Below, piece after piece: positions 1-6,206 of a stretch of DNA of 6,667 bases (its first letter is position 1; each line of letters begins with the position of its first letter). The DNA comes from Pseudomonadota bacterium (lineage in GTDB: Bacteria > Pseudomonadota > Gammaproteobacteria > Pseudomonadales > UBA5518): NCBI GenBank assembly GCA_022705125.1, contig JAKJFB010000148.1:1-6667 (forward strand), in the 5' to 3' direction. Under the pieces are notes generated by a model. The model was not told where the DNA came from, made no database searches, and worked only from the letters and a program-made list of their open reading frames with translations. The position numbers and the translations under genes are program-made.

Positions 1-71
1 AGCGCGCGCACGATCGCCGAGCCGACCAGCCCGCGGTGGCCGGCCACGAAGATCGGCGCGTCGCGTTCCAT
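1..71 (-). CDS. fcl: GDP-L-fucose synthase, N-terminal fragment (runs off left edge)
   Basis: Only the first 23 codons are in the window. The translation begins MERDAPIFVAGHRGLVGSAI. The block VAGHRGLVGSAI is the characteristic N-terminal Rossmann glycine motif (GxxGxxG) of GDP-L-fucose synthase (Fcl/WcaG), an SDR epimerase-reductase. The family converts GDP-4-keto-6-deoxy-D-mannose to GDP-L-fucose with NADPH in the cytoplasm. The ATG at 69-71 lies 13 nt downstream of the gmd stop codon, and gmd followed by fcl is the classical order, so the two are almost certainly co-transcribed. The Shine-Dalgarno region is only G-rich (GCGGGG), without a textbook AGGAG. The catalytic Ser-Tyr-Lys residues lie outside the window and cannot be checked. 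A related colitose-pathway enzyme (ColC type) cannot be excluded from this short fragment, but Fcl is much the likelier reading. Confidence 0.92.
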   Translation of the reverse strand, partial: MERDAPIFVAGHRGLVGSAIVRA

Positions 72-84
72 CGGGCGGCCCCGC

Positions 85-1167
85 TCACTCGTGGTAGTCG
101 TACGCGTCGAAGCCGTTGCGCTTGACCAGCTCGTCGCGCTCGGCGCTCTTGAGGTCCTCGCGGATCATCTCGGCCACCAGCTCGCCGAAGCTGGTGCGCG
201 GCGTCCAGCCGAGCTGCACGCGCGCCTTGGTCGAATCGCCGAGCAGCGTCTCGACCTCGGTGGGCCGGAAATAGCGCGGGTCCACCCGCACGATCACCCG
301 CCCGTGCTGGTCGGCGCCGGTCTCCGCGGCGCCGCTGCCCGACCAGGTGATGCGCAGCCCCAGCTCGGCGGCGGCAAGGTCCACGAACTCGCGCACACTG
401 TGCTGTTCGCCGGTGGCAATGACGTAGTCCTCGGCCGTTTCCTGCTGCAGCATCAGCCACTGCATCTCGACGTAGTCGCGCGCATGGCCCCAGTCGCGCA
501 GCGCGTCGAGGTTGCCGAGGTAGAGGCAGTCCTGCAGCCCCAGCTTGATGCGCGCCAGCGCGCGCGTGATCTTGCGCGTCACGAAGGTCTCGCCGCGCAC
601 CGGCGATTCGTGGTTGAACAGGATGCCGTTGCAAGCGTACATCCCGTAGGCCTCGCGGTAATTCACGGTGATCCAGTAGGCGTAGAGCTTGGCGACGGCA
701 TAGGGGCTGCGCGGGTAGAACGGCGTGGTCTCCTTCTGCGGCACTTCCTGCACCAGCCCGTAGAGCTCGGAGCTGGACGCCTGGTAGAAGCGGGTCTTGC
801 GTTCCAGCCCGAGCAGGCGGATCGCCTCGAGGATGCGCAGCGCCCCCAGCGCGTCGGCGTTGGCCGTGTACTCCGGCACCTCGAAGCTGACCGCCACGTG
901 GCTCATCGCGCCGAGGTTGTAGATCTCGTCGGGCTGCACGGTCTGGATCACGCGGGTGAGGGCGCTCGAATCCGTCAGGTCCCCGTAGTGCAGGAGCAGG
1001 TTGCGCCGCTCGACGTGCGGGTCCTGGTACAGGTGGTCGATGCGATCGGTGTTCAGCAGCGAGGCGCGGCGCTTGATGCCGTGCACCTCGTAGCCCTTGG
1101 ACAGCAGCAGCTCGGCCAGGTAGGCGCCGTCCTGCCCCGTGATTCCCGTCACCAACGCTTTCTTCAT
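85..1167 (-). CDS. gmd: GDP-mannose 4,6-dehydratase
   Basis: This 360-residue protein is a full-length extended SDR enzyme that dehydrates GDP-D-mannose to GDP-4-keto-6-deoxy-D-mannose, the first committed step toward GDP-L-fucose, GDP-D-rhamnose and related sugars. The NADP-binding glycine motif TGITGQDG is at residues 7-14. The loop [14 protein letters not shown] (about 33-46) corresponds to the GMD cofactor and tetramer-interface segment. The catalytic centre is visible as ASSSELYG (130-137; Ser132 and Glu134) and PYAVAK (155-160; Tyr156, Lys160). Family blocks GILFNHES (181-188), FVTRKI (195-200) and RDWGHARDY (224-232) are intact. The length fits the family (about 340-375). The ATG at 1165-1167 is preceded by AGGA about 10 nt upstream and gives the expected [11 protein letters not shown] start. 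It lies 42 nt after the upstream dehydratase-like gene and 13 nt before fcl, which points to GDP-L-fucose as the product. Confidence 0.97.
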   Translation of the reverse strand: MKKALVTGITGQDGAYLAELLLSKGYEVHGIKRRASLLNTDRIDHLYQDPHVERRNLLLHYGDLTDSSALTRVIQTVQPDEIYNLGAMSHVAVSFEVPEYTANADALGALRILEAIRLLGLERKTRFYQASSSELYGLVQEVPQKETTPFYPRSPYAVAKLYAYWITVNYREAYGMYACNGILFNHESPVRGETFVTRKITRALARIKLGLQDCLYLGNLDALRDWGHARDYVEMQWLMLQQETAEDYVIATGEQHSVREFVDLAAAELGLRITWSGSGAAETGADQHGRVIVRVDPRYFRPTEVETLLGDSTKARVQLGWTPRTSFGELVAEMIREDLKSAERDELVKRNGFDAYDYHE

Positions 1168-1209
1168 GCCGCGAAAATCCTGCCTGTAACCCGAATGTTT
1201 GCCGCCGCT

Positions 1210-2223
1210 TCAGGCGGCCGCCTCGCGCAGCCGCGCCAGCTGCGCATCCACCATGCCGTGCACCATCTGCGCGAACCCGATCTCGGGCTCCCAGCCGAGC
1301 CGCGCCCGGGCCCGCGCGGGATTCGCCACCGTGCGCCCCGTTTCCAGCGGCCGCACCAGCGCCGGATCGCTCACCACGTGCTCGCGCCAGTCCAGCCCGA
1401 CGTGGGCATAGGCCGCATCGCAGAGATCACGCAGGGTGTGCACTATACCGGTCCCCACCACGAAGTCATCCGCCGTGCCCTGCTGCAGGATCAGCCACAT
1501 CGCGCGCACGAAATCGCGCGCATGGCCCCAGTCCCGCGCCACCTCGAGGTTGCCGAGCGCGAGGTGTCGGTGCTCGACGATGGGGCGCCCGCGCTCGTTC
1601 AGGTCCGGCGAGTCGCCGATACCGAGCGCCGCGCAGGCCGCGCCATAGGCGATCTTCTGGGTCACGAAGTGCAGCGGCCGGCGCTCGCTCTCGTGATTGA
1701 ACAGGATGCCGGTCGCGATGAACATGCCGTAGCTCTCGCGGTAGATGCGCGCCATCTGGTGCGCGTAGACCTTGGCCGCGGCGTAGGGGTTCTGCGGGTT
1801 GAACGGCGTGTCCTCGTCCTGGGCCACCCCGGTGGTGCGCCCGAACATCTCCGAGGAGGAGGCATGGTAGACCTTCGCCGCCGGACAGGCGTGGCGCACG
1901 GTCTCGAACAGCCGGATCGCGGCCATGCCGTTGATCATCAGGGTCTCGGGCGCGCGCGCCCACGACTCGCCGGGACGCGACTGCGAGGCCAGGTTGTAGA
2001 TCTCGTCGGGGCGCGCGTCCTGCACCGCGGAGGCGATGTCGATGCCCTCGGTCATGTCGCCGAACAGGATCTCCACGCGCCCGGCCAGGTGGCTGGCGTT
2101 GTTGGCGCGGAACCAGCTCTCGCGGCGCGCCAGCCCGTACACCGCGTAGCCCCGCGCGAGCAGGAACTCCGCCAGGAAGGATCCGTCCTGTCCCGTGATC
2201 CCGGTGATCAGCGCTCGTTTCAC
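1210..2223 (-). CDS. GDP-mannose 4,6-dehydratase-like SDR enzyme, divergent gmd paralogue
   Basis: This 337-residue extended SDR protein is clearly homologous to the adjacent gmd product. It shares TGITGQDG (7-14), RPDEIYNL (71-78), ASSSEMFG (121-128), NPYAAAK (145-151), GILFNHES (172-179) and [10 protein letters not shown] (229-238). The probable catalytic residues Ser123, Glu125, Tyr147 and Lys151 are all present; the retained Glu favours dehydratase over simple reductase chemistry. Two differences stand out. The loop after the second strand reads RRESWFRANNASHL rather than the GMD consensus RRxSxxNTxRIDHL. There is also an extra segment of about 15 residues between Gly201 and LGNL (223-226), containing DSPDLNERGRP. 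The GTG start at 2221-2223 is supported by AGGAG 6 nt upstream and by the GTGA overlap with the preceding glycosyltransferase stop. The substrate is uncertain: GDP-mannose, another GDP-hexose, or a GDP-heptose as in DmhA/WcbK-type enzymes are possibilities I cannot separate here. Confidence 0.88.
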   Translation of the reverse strand: MKRALITGITGQDGSFLAEFLLARGYAVYGLARRESWFRANNASHLAGRVEILFGDMTEGIDIASAVQDARPDEIYNLASQSRPGESWARAPETLMINGMAAIRLFETVRHACPAAKVYHASSSEMFGRTTGVAQDEDTPFNPQNPYAAAKVYAHQMARIYRESYGMFIATGILFNHESERRPLHFVTQKIAYGAACAALGIGDSPDLNERGRPIVEHRHLALGNLEVARDWGHARDFVRAMWLILQQGTADDFVVGTGIVHTLRDLCDAAYAHVGLDWREHVVSDPALVRPLETGRTVANPARARARLGWEPEIGFAQMVHGMVDAQLARLREAAA

Positions 2224-3377
2224 GTGCGGCTCCTGGCAGGTTGCGACAGGGCCTCATCATAGAGCGCCAGCAGCTGCCCCGCGCTGCGATTCCAGTCGAA
2301 ACACGCCGCCCGCTCCCGGCTGCGCCCGGCCATCGCATCGCGCTGCACGGGATGGGCGGCCAGCTCCAGCATGGCCCGCGTCCACGCGCGGGCATCCTCG
2401 GGCGCCAGCAGCACCGCCGCCTCGCCCGCGACCTCGGGGATGGAACTGCTGCACGAGGCGATCGTCGGCGCCCCGAACTGCATGCCTTCCAGCACCGGCA
2501 GCCCGAAACCCTCGAACAACGAGGGATAGAGGTTGGCGTAGCAGTTGCGGTACAGCCAGATCAGCTCGGCGTCCGTGACGTAGCCGGTGACGATCACGTG
2601 CTCCGCGATGCCGAGTTCCTCGAGGAACAGGGGAAAGCCCTCCATGCGCCAGCCCTCCCCTCCCGCCAGCACCAGCGGCATCGGCTCGCCGCCGCCCGCG
2701 AGGTACCCGGCGAATGCCTCGGCCAGCCGGCGCTGGTTCTTGCGCGGCTCGATGGTGCCCACGCTCAGCCAGAAGCGTCCCGGCGCCACGTGGCGCAGGC
2801 GCTCATGGCGCTCGCCCGGCAGGTCGTCGGCGGCGAAAAAGCGCGAGCACGGGTGGATCACGCGTACCCGCTCGGCAGGAAAGTGCGGAAAGGTGCGCAG
2901 GTAGTCGCCACGCGAGGCTTGCGAGATCGCCACGACCCAGTCCGCGGCGATGGAAGAACGGAACACACCCTCGAAACAGCCGATGCGGTTGGCCTCGGTG
3001 GTCCACGACGGATCGACCAGGAACGCGAGATCATAGAGCGTATACACCAGCCGCGAGCCCTCGAGCCGTGGCGGGCACCAGAAGTTGTTGGCGTGCACGA
3101 TGTCCGGCCGGCCCAGCGCATCGGCCAGGGCGGGCGCATTCCAGAACTCGGCCGCGCTCTCGCGCGTCAGGTGGCGCGGGCCGTATTCGGCGTTCGCGCC
3201 CGGGTACGGATTGCGCAGCGGCATGCGCGCATCGAAGTAGAAATCGCCAAAACCCGGATAGAGCGAGAAGCGGTGCGCGGGCGCGAGCCTGAGCAGCGCC
3301 TGCAGCATGGCGTCGGCGTAGTAGCCGCATCCCGCCTTGCCCGCGCCCGTCTGCGAGATATCAAAGCCGATATGCAT
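2220..3377 (-). CDS. Glycosyltransferase, GT4 type (GT-B fold)
   Basis: A 385-residue cytoplasmic or membrane-associated glycosyltransferase of the GT-B fold that would transfer a sugar from a nucleotide donor to a lipid-linked or growing glycan. The N-terminal half opens with MHIGFDISQTGAGKAGCGYY, a glycine-rich acceptor-domain start typical of GT4 enzymes. It also contains YTLYDLAFL (112-120) and VAISQASRGDYLR (149-161). The C-terminal donor-binding half has LSVGTIEPRKNQ (204-215) and the EX7E signature in PSLFEGFGLPVLEG (285-298; Glu289 and Glu297). Later comes the SSSIPEVAGEAAVL region (about 310-323). The reading frame is open upstream to 3524, but the ATG at 3375-3377 matches the family start and follows a G-rich sequence; the longer N-terminus is low-complexity shadow of the neighbouring gene. 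It overlaps the GT2 gene upstream by 17 nt and the dehydratase-like gene downstream by 4 nt. No signal peptide or transmembrane segment is apparent. Donor and acceptor cannot be inferred from sequence alone. Confidence 0.93.
   Translation of the reverse strand: MHIGFDISQTGAGKAGCGYYADAMLQALLRLAPAHRFSLYPGFGDFYFDARMPLRNPYPGANAEYGPRHLTRESAAEFWNAPALADALGRPDIVHANNFWCPPRLEGSRLVYTLYDLAFLVDPSWTTEANRIGCFEGVFRSSIAADWVVAISQASRGDYLRTFPHFPAERVRVIHPCSRFFAADDLPGERHERLRHVAPGRFWLSVGTIEPRKNQRRLAEAFAGYLAGGGEPMPLVLAGGEGWRMEGFPLFLEELGIAEHVIVTGYVTDAELIWLYRNCYANLYPSLFEGFGLPVLEGMQFGAPTIASCSSSIPEVAGEAAVLLAPEDARAWTRAMLELAAHPVQRDAMAGRSRERAACFDWNRSAGQLLALYDEALSQPARSRT
2230..2234 (-). promoter_or_regulatory. Shine-Dalgarno site fixing the GTG start of the dehydratase-like gene
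   Basis: Minus-strand AGGAG lies 6 nt upstream of the GTG at 2221-2223, inside the last codons of the preceding glycosyltransferase. Together with the GTGA stop/start overlap it supports initiation at GTG and translational coupling between the two genes. Confidence 0.7.
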
Positions 3378-4227
3378 CGCGCCCCCAGTGCCAGAGCACG
3401 CGCCGCATCGCGGGACCGATGCCGTGGTTCCAGCGCAACGCCGCGGCGATCGAGTGCAGCGCCAGGCACAGCACGAAGCGCCGCGGCGCGCGCGCGCGCT
3501 CGACCCGGGGCTCGACCACCGCATGCGCGTAATTGAACAGCCAGCGCTCGGGCACGCGCCCGAAATGCCGCCGCATCATGTCATTGATCTCGCGATGCAC
3601 CGCCACCCGCGCCCCCAGCGTCTTGTTCTCGCCGTAGAGCCGCGACCCGGCCAGCTTCTCCTCGAGGTAGTGGAAGCGCGCGCCGCCCTTGCCCAGGCGC
3701 AGCCAGTACTCGTAGTCCATGCAGTAGTGCAGCGATTCGTCGGGCAGCCCGTGCTGCTCGACCACGCGGCGGCGCAGGAACAGCGCCGGCTGGCAGATGA
3801 AGCAGGTCTCCTTGAGCCGTTCCAGGTCCCACGCTTCGGTGGGATATTCCTCGAAGGCACGGTCGTCGATGTCGATGTGGTCCGCCATGCCGTAGACCAC
3901 GTCGACCCCGGGCTGCGTACGGAACACCTCCAGCACCCGCGCGATCGCGCCGGGGTAGTAGACGTCGTCCGAATTCAGCCAGCCGATGATCTCGCCGTTG
4001 GTGGCGCGGATGCCCTTGTTCAGCGCGTCGGTCTGCCCGCGGTCCTTTTCCGAAACCCAGCGCACCGTGGCGCCGCAGCGTTCGAGCACGGCGCGCGTCT
4101 CGTCGGTGCTGCCGCCGTCCATCACGACGTGCTCCAGTTCCGCCACGCCCTGTGTGGCGACGCTGCGGATGGTGCGCTCGATGAAGCGGCCCTGGTTGAA
4201 CGATGGCGTGATGACGCTGACTTTCAC
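3361..4227 (-). CDS. Glycosyltransferase family 2 (GT-A fold)
   Basis: A 288-residue GT2-type glycosyltransferase. The start MKVSVITPSFNQGRFIERTI is the classical GT2 opening. MDGGSTDET (36-44) is the nucleotide-binding segment, and GWLNSDDVYYPGA (82-94; Asp87, Asp88) carries the DXD-like metal- and donor-binding motif. QPALFLRRRV (146-155) and MDYEYWLRLG (170-179) match the acceptor-side and catalytic-base region of this subfamily. I chose the GTG at 4225-4227. It gives the canonical N-terminus, forms a GTGA overlap with the preceding gene's stop, and is preceded by GGGGAGG about 9 nt upstream. The frame stays open upstream to 4695, but that extension is arginine- and alanine-rich and overlaps another conserved gene. 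The C-terminus (about 245-288) is basic, with a mildly hydrophobic stretch near 251-264 that might touch the membrane. It probably adds one sugar of the repeat unit; the linkage cannot be predicted. Confidence 0.94.
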   Translation of the reverse strand: MKVSVITPSFNQGRFIERTIRSVATQGVAELEHVVMDGGSTDETRAVLERCGATVRWVSEKDRGQTDALNKGIRATNGEIIGWLNSDDVYYPGAIARVLEVFRTQPGVDVVYGMADHIDIDDRAFEEYPTEAWDLERLKETCFICQPALFLRRRVVEQHGLPDESLHYCMDYEYWLRLGKGGARFHYLEEKLAGSRLYGENKTLGARVAVHREINDMMRRHFGRVPERWLFNYAHAVVEPRVERARAPRRFVLCLALHSIAAALRWNHGIGPAMRRVLWHWGRDAYRL

Positions 4228-5513
4228 GCGCCCGCGCCTCCCCGGCCCGGGCGTGGCAGCGCCTGCCCCATCGCCTGGCGGAACGCGTCGCGGTATTCGT
4301 CCGCCATCCGCCCGGCATCGCTGAATCCGGCCGCGCGCTCGAGCCCCGCGGCAACCAGATCGGCGCGCCGCGCGGGGTCGTTGACCAGTTCGAGCATCGC
4401 CGCCGCGATCTGCCCGGGAATGCGCGGATCGAACAGGAGCGCCGCCCCGGTGGCGATCTCGGGCAACGAGGTCGCGTTGCTGCATGCCACCGCGACGCCG
4501 GCCGCCATCGCCTCGATCACGGGCATCCCGAAGCCCTCGTAGAGCGAGGGGAACACCATGCCCGCGCTGTTGCCGAGCAGTGCCGCAAGTGCCTCGGTCG
4601 GAACGTAGCCGGGAAAGACGACGCGCGAGCCCAGCCCCATCGCATCGGCTGCCTGCGCCAGGAAATCGCGCCGCGCACCGGGCGCTCCGGTGCACACGAG
4701 GCGCATATCCTGCGGCAATCCGCCATGCGCCGCGATCCCGAACGCCGTCAGCAGCATCTCGTGGTTCTTGTGCTTCCAGAAATTGGCCGGGTAGACCAGG
4801 TAGCGTCCGCGCGCCAGCCCCAGTCGCGCGAGCACCGACTCGTCCGGGCCCGCGGCGCTGCCCAGGCGCTTGCCGAGGCGATGATGGATGGTGCGCACGC
4901 GATCCGGCGCGATCGCAGCCTGGCGGATCACGGAGTCGCGCGCGTAGTCGGAAATCGCCACCAGCAGCGTCGCCTCGTTACACGCGGCGCGGAACACCTG
5001 GTCGCGATGACCGATATCGGCGGCCTCGAAGAACTGGGGATAGCTCAGGTACTGCAGGTCGTGCACCACGCTGACCACCGGCACCCCGGGCTCGGCATAG
5101 GTGGGAGCCGTGAACGGGCAGAACAGCAACTCGGCGCCGATCCCCTGCAGCAGGCCCGGGGCGGCAGCACGGCGCCGGTGGCGCATCAGCCGGTAACCCG
5201 CGCGGGAGGCCAGCGCACGGATACGCCCGGGGAGGTAACGCGCCAGCCGGTGCGCCACGCGAACCCACAGGGCGGGCCGCGCGGGGGTCGGTTGCGCGGC
5301 GCCCAGCACCAGGCGGCGCTCGACGTTCGGCCCGTCCAGGACGGCGAGCTCGTCATGGGTTTCCACGCGCGTTAGCAGGACGAAGCGCATCTGCGGTGCC
5401 TGCGCCGCGAGACCTCGCAGCAGCTCCAGCACGAAGACCTTGGCCCCGCCGTTTTCACCTCCCGGCAGGACCGGCGTGAGGTCCACCGCCACGATGTTCG
5501 GGTCGCGCAACAT
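4224..5513 (-). CDS. Glycosyltransferase, GT4 type (GT-B fold)
   Basis: A 429-residue GT-B glycosyltransferase, the first gene of the tightly packed GT block. The N-terminal domain has VDLTPVLPGGENGGAKVFVL (10-29), a typical GT4 acceptor-domain start, then an arginine/histidine-rich stretch (about 85-116). VVSVVHDLQYLSYP (146-159) and LVAISDYARDSV (184-195) follow. The donor domain has YPANFWKHKNHE (241-252), FPGYVPTEALAALL (300-313) and the EX7E motif in PSLYEGFGMPVIEAM (322-336; Glu326 and Glu334). NATSLPEIATGAALLFDP (346-363) follows it, as usual in GT4. Its stop codon overlaps the GTG start of the GT2 gene (GTGA). It is a distant homologue of the other GT4 gene in this window, and its donor half resembles mannosyltransferase-like GT4 enzymes, but I would not name a sugar. 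The start ATG at 5511-5513 lacks a strong Shine-Dalgarno sequence; the choice rests on the conserved N-terminus. Confidence 0.93.
   Translation of the reverse strand: MLRDPNIVAVDLTPVLPGGENGGAKVFVLELLRGLAAQAPQMRFVLLTRVETHDELAVLDGPNVERRLVLGAAQPTPARPALWVRVAHRLARYLPGRIRALASRAGYRLMRHRRRAAAPGLLQGIGAELLFCPFTAPTYAEPGVPVVSVVHDLQYLSYPQFFEAADIGHRDQVFRAACNEATLLVAISDYARDSVIRQAAIAPDRVRTIHHRLGKRLGSAAGPDESVLARLGLARGRYLVYPANFWKHKNHEMLLTAFGIAAHGGLPQDMRLVCTGAPGARRDFLAQAADAMGLGSRVVFPGYVPTEALAALLGNSAGMVFPSLYEGFGMPVIEAMAAGVAVACSNATSLPEIATGAALLFDPRIPGQIAAAMLELVNDPARRADLVAAGLERAAGFSDAGRMADEYRDAFRQAMGQALPRPGRGGAGA
4237..4243 (-). promoter_or_regulatory. Shine-Dalgarno site fixing the GTG start of the GT2 gene
   Basis: Minus-strand GGGGAGG lies 9 nt upstream of the GTG at 4225-4227, within the 3' end of the preceding GT4 gene. 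It supports the short GT2 start over the much longer open frame and fits coupled translation through the GTGA overlap. Confidence 0.6.
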
Positions 5514-5535
5514 TTGCGGATTTCTGCCCGGTCCA

Positions 5536-5565
5536 ATTATCGGAAAGTCGGCCAGTCTAGCGCAA
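5536..5565 (-). promoter_or_regulatory. Possible sigma-70-like promoter before the glycosyltransferase block
   Basis: In the 80-nt gap upstream of the first GT4 gene, read on the minus strand, GATAAT (5536-5541) matches the -10 consensus at five of six positions. TTGCGC (5560-5565) is a weak -35 match (TTG only), with an 18-nt spacer. Transcription would begin near 5529, leaving a leader of roughly 16 nt before the ATG at 5513. The gap is more A/T-rich than the genes downstream of it. This is inference from sequence resemblance only, and the -35 element is poor. Confidence 0.25.
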
Positions 5566-5593
5566 TTCGGAAATCAGGGTGAACGGCAGTGAC

Positions 5594-6136
5594 TTACTCC
5601 TTGTCCTGCCATCGGTTGACATGCGGGAACTCCACATCGCCGTCGATCCGCAAGTGACGCTTGATCCGGCAGAAAGCCCCGGCGAAACCAGGAGCGTCAA
5701 TCGCAATCTCGCAGAAATTGCCGGACGCCGCGAAATATCTCGAGATGTCCGCATTTATCCTCAGATAGTGGAACGCAAGCTCGTCGATATCGGTGATGTG
5801 ATCGAAGTAATTCAACATGCTTTCACACCAGACTTTCACGTTCACCCGCTTCGTCAGTATGAAAAGCGCTTCCGGATACGCAGCATGGAGCTCCTTGTAG
5901 TAGAGGCGAGTCGGATAGTCCGAGAAGCATTGAATGCCGGAATTCCCGATGTAGCGAAGAAGGCGCCTGGAATTCTCGGCATGATTGCCCGCAACATGCG
6001 GCAGCATCCCGGCTTCCTCTTCGTAAAAGTGAATGGATTTCAGGCCCGCAAGCAAAAACAACTGATGGAACGAGGAGGTGCCCGTCCTGCTGTCGCCAAG
6101 AACAAAAACCCGCTCCTTCCACGCACACCCGACCAT
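5594..6136 (-). CDS. Small sulfotransferase-family protein
   Basis: A 180-residue protein with the two nucleotide-binding elements of PAPS-dependent sulfotransferases. VFVLGDSRTGTSSFHQLFLL (10-29) is a P-loop-like 5'-phosphosulfate-binding motif, with Arg17 at the position often held by Lys or Arg. FILTKRVNVKVWCESMLNYF (92-111) resembles the 3'-phosphate-binding motif, with Arg97 and Ser106 as candidate contacts. The C-terminal FPHVNRW (170-176) resembles the end of small bacterial sulfotransferases. Members transfer sulfate from PAPS to a hydroxyl or amino group, often on a glycan. At 180 residues it is shorter than most (commonly 200-300), but it has both motifs and no internal stop. The ATG at 6134-6136 is preceded by GAGG 4 nt upstream (GTGAGGGTTC). 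It has lower GC than the genes to its left. Given its neighbours I infer a glycan substrate, possibly the polysaccharide built here, but the acceptor is unknown and no PAPS-synthesis gene is visible. Confidence 0.72.
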   Translation of the reverse strand: MVGCAWKERVFVLGDSRTGTSSFHQLFLLAGLKSIHFYEEEAGMLPHVAGNHAENSRRLLRYIGNSGIQCFSDYPTRLYYKELHAAYPEALFILTKRVNVKVWCESMLNYFDHITDIDELAFHYLRINADISRYFAASGNFCEIAIDAPGFAGAFCRIKRHLRIDGDVEFPHVNRWQDKE

Positions 6137-6137
6137 G

Positions 6138-6144
6138 AACCCTC
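6138..6144 (-). promoter_or_regulatory. Ribosome binding site of the sulfotransferase-like gene
   Basis: On the minus strand the sequence immediately upstream of the ATG at 6134-6136 reads GGTGAGGGTTC. Its GAGG core is correctly spaced for a Shine-Dalgarno element and supports this start. The rest of the 70-nt gap up to the preceding stop codon holds no convincing terminator; its only hairpin is weak and lacks a following T-tract. Confidence 0.5.
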
Positions 6145-6206
6145 ACCGCCAACCGATCGAAAGAATTATTGCTCAACGGCTACGCCTGCAGCGCCGTGGC
6201 AGCCGA

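Noticed and set aside
1168..1209. Possible promoter or separate operon start before gmd
   Set aside because: The 42-nt gap has a ribosome binding site but no recognisable -10/-35 pair, so gmd is best read as part of the upstream operon.
91..2262. Long plus-strand open frame (723 codons) opposite both dehydratase genes
   Set aside because: It lies exactly antisense to two conserved genes, its translation is rich in Arg, Ala, Val and His with no recognisable domain, and such mirror frames are usual in high-GC DNA.
1466..2395. 309-codon minus-strand frame overlapping the dehydratase-like gene
   Set aside because: It is an alternative reading frame of real genes, Arg-rich and without motifs.
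3378..3524. N-terminal extension of the second GT4 gene up to 3524
   Set aside because: The extra 49 residues are low complexity and antiparallel to nothing conserved; the family N-terminus MHIGFDIS starts at 3377.
2241..4542. Plus-strand open frames of about 400-430 codons opposite the glycosyltransferases
   Set aside because: They are antisense shadows with low-complexity Arg/Ala/Pro-rich translations; the minus strand carries clear GT motifs throughout.
4228..4695. N-terminal extension of the GT2 gene up to 4695
   Set aside because: The extra residues are Arg/Gly/Ala-rich, overlap the conserved donor domain of the upstream GT4 gene, and the GT2 family start MKVSVITPSFN falls precisely at the GTG at 4227.
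6180..6206. Hairpin after the right-edge glycosyltransferase as a terminator
   Set aside because: The stem is about six pairs including a G-T wobble, the loop is long, and no T-tract follows directly on the minus strand.
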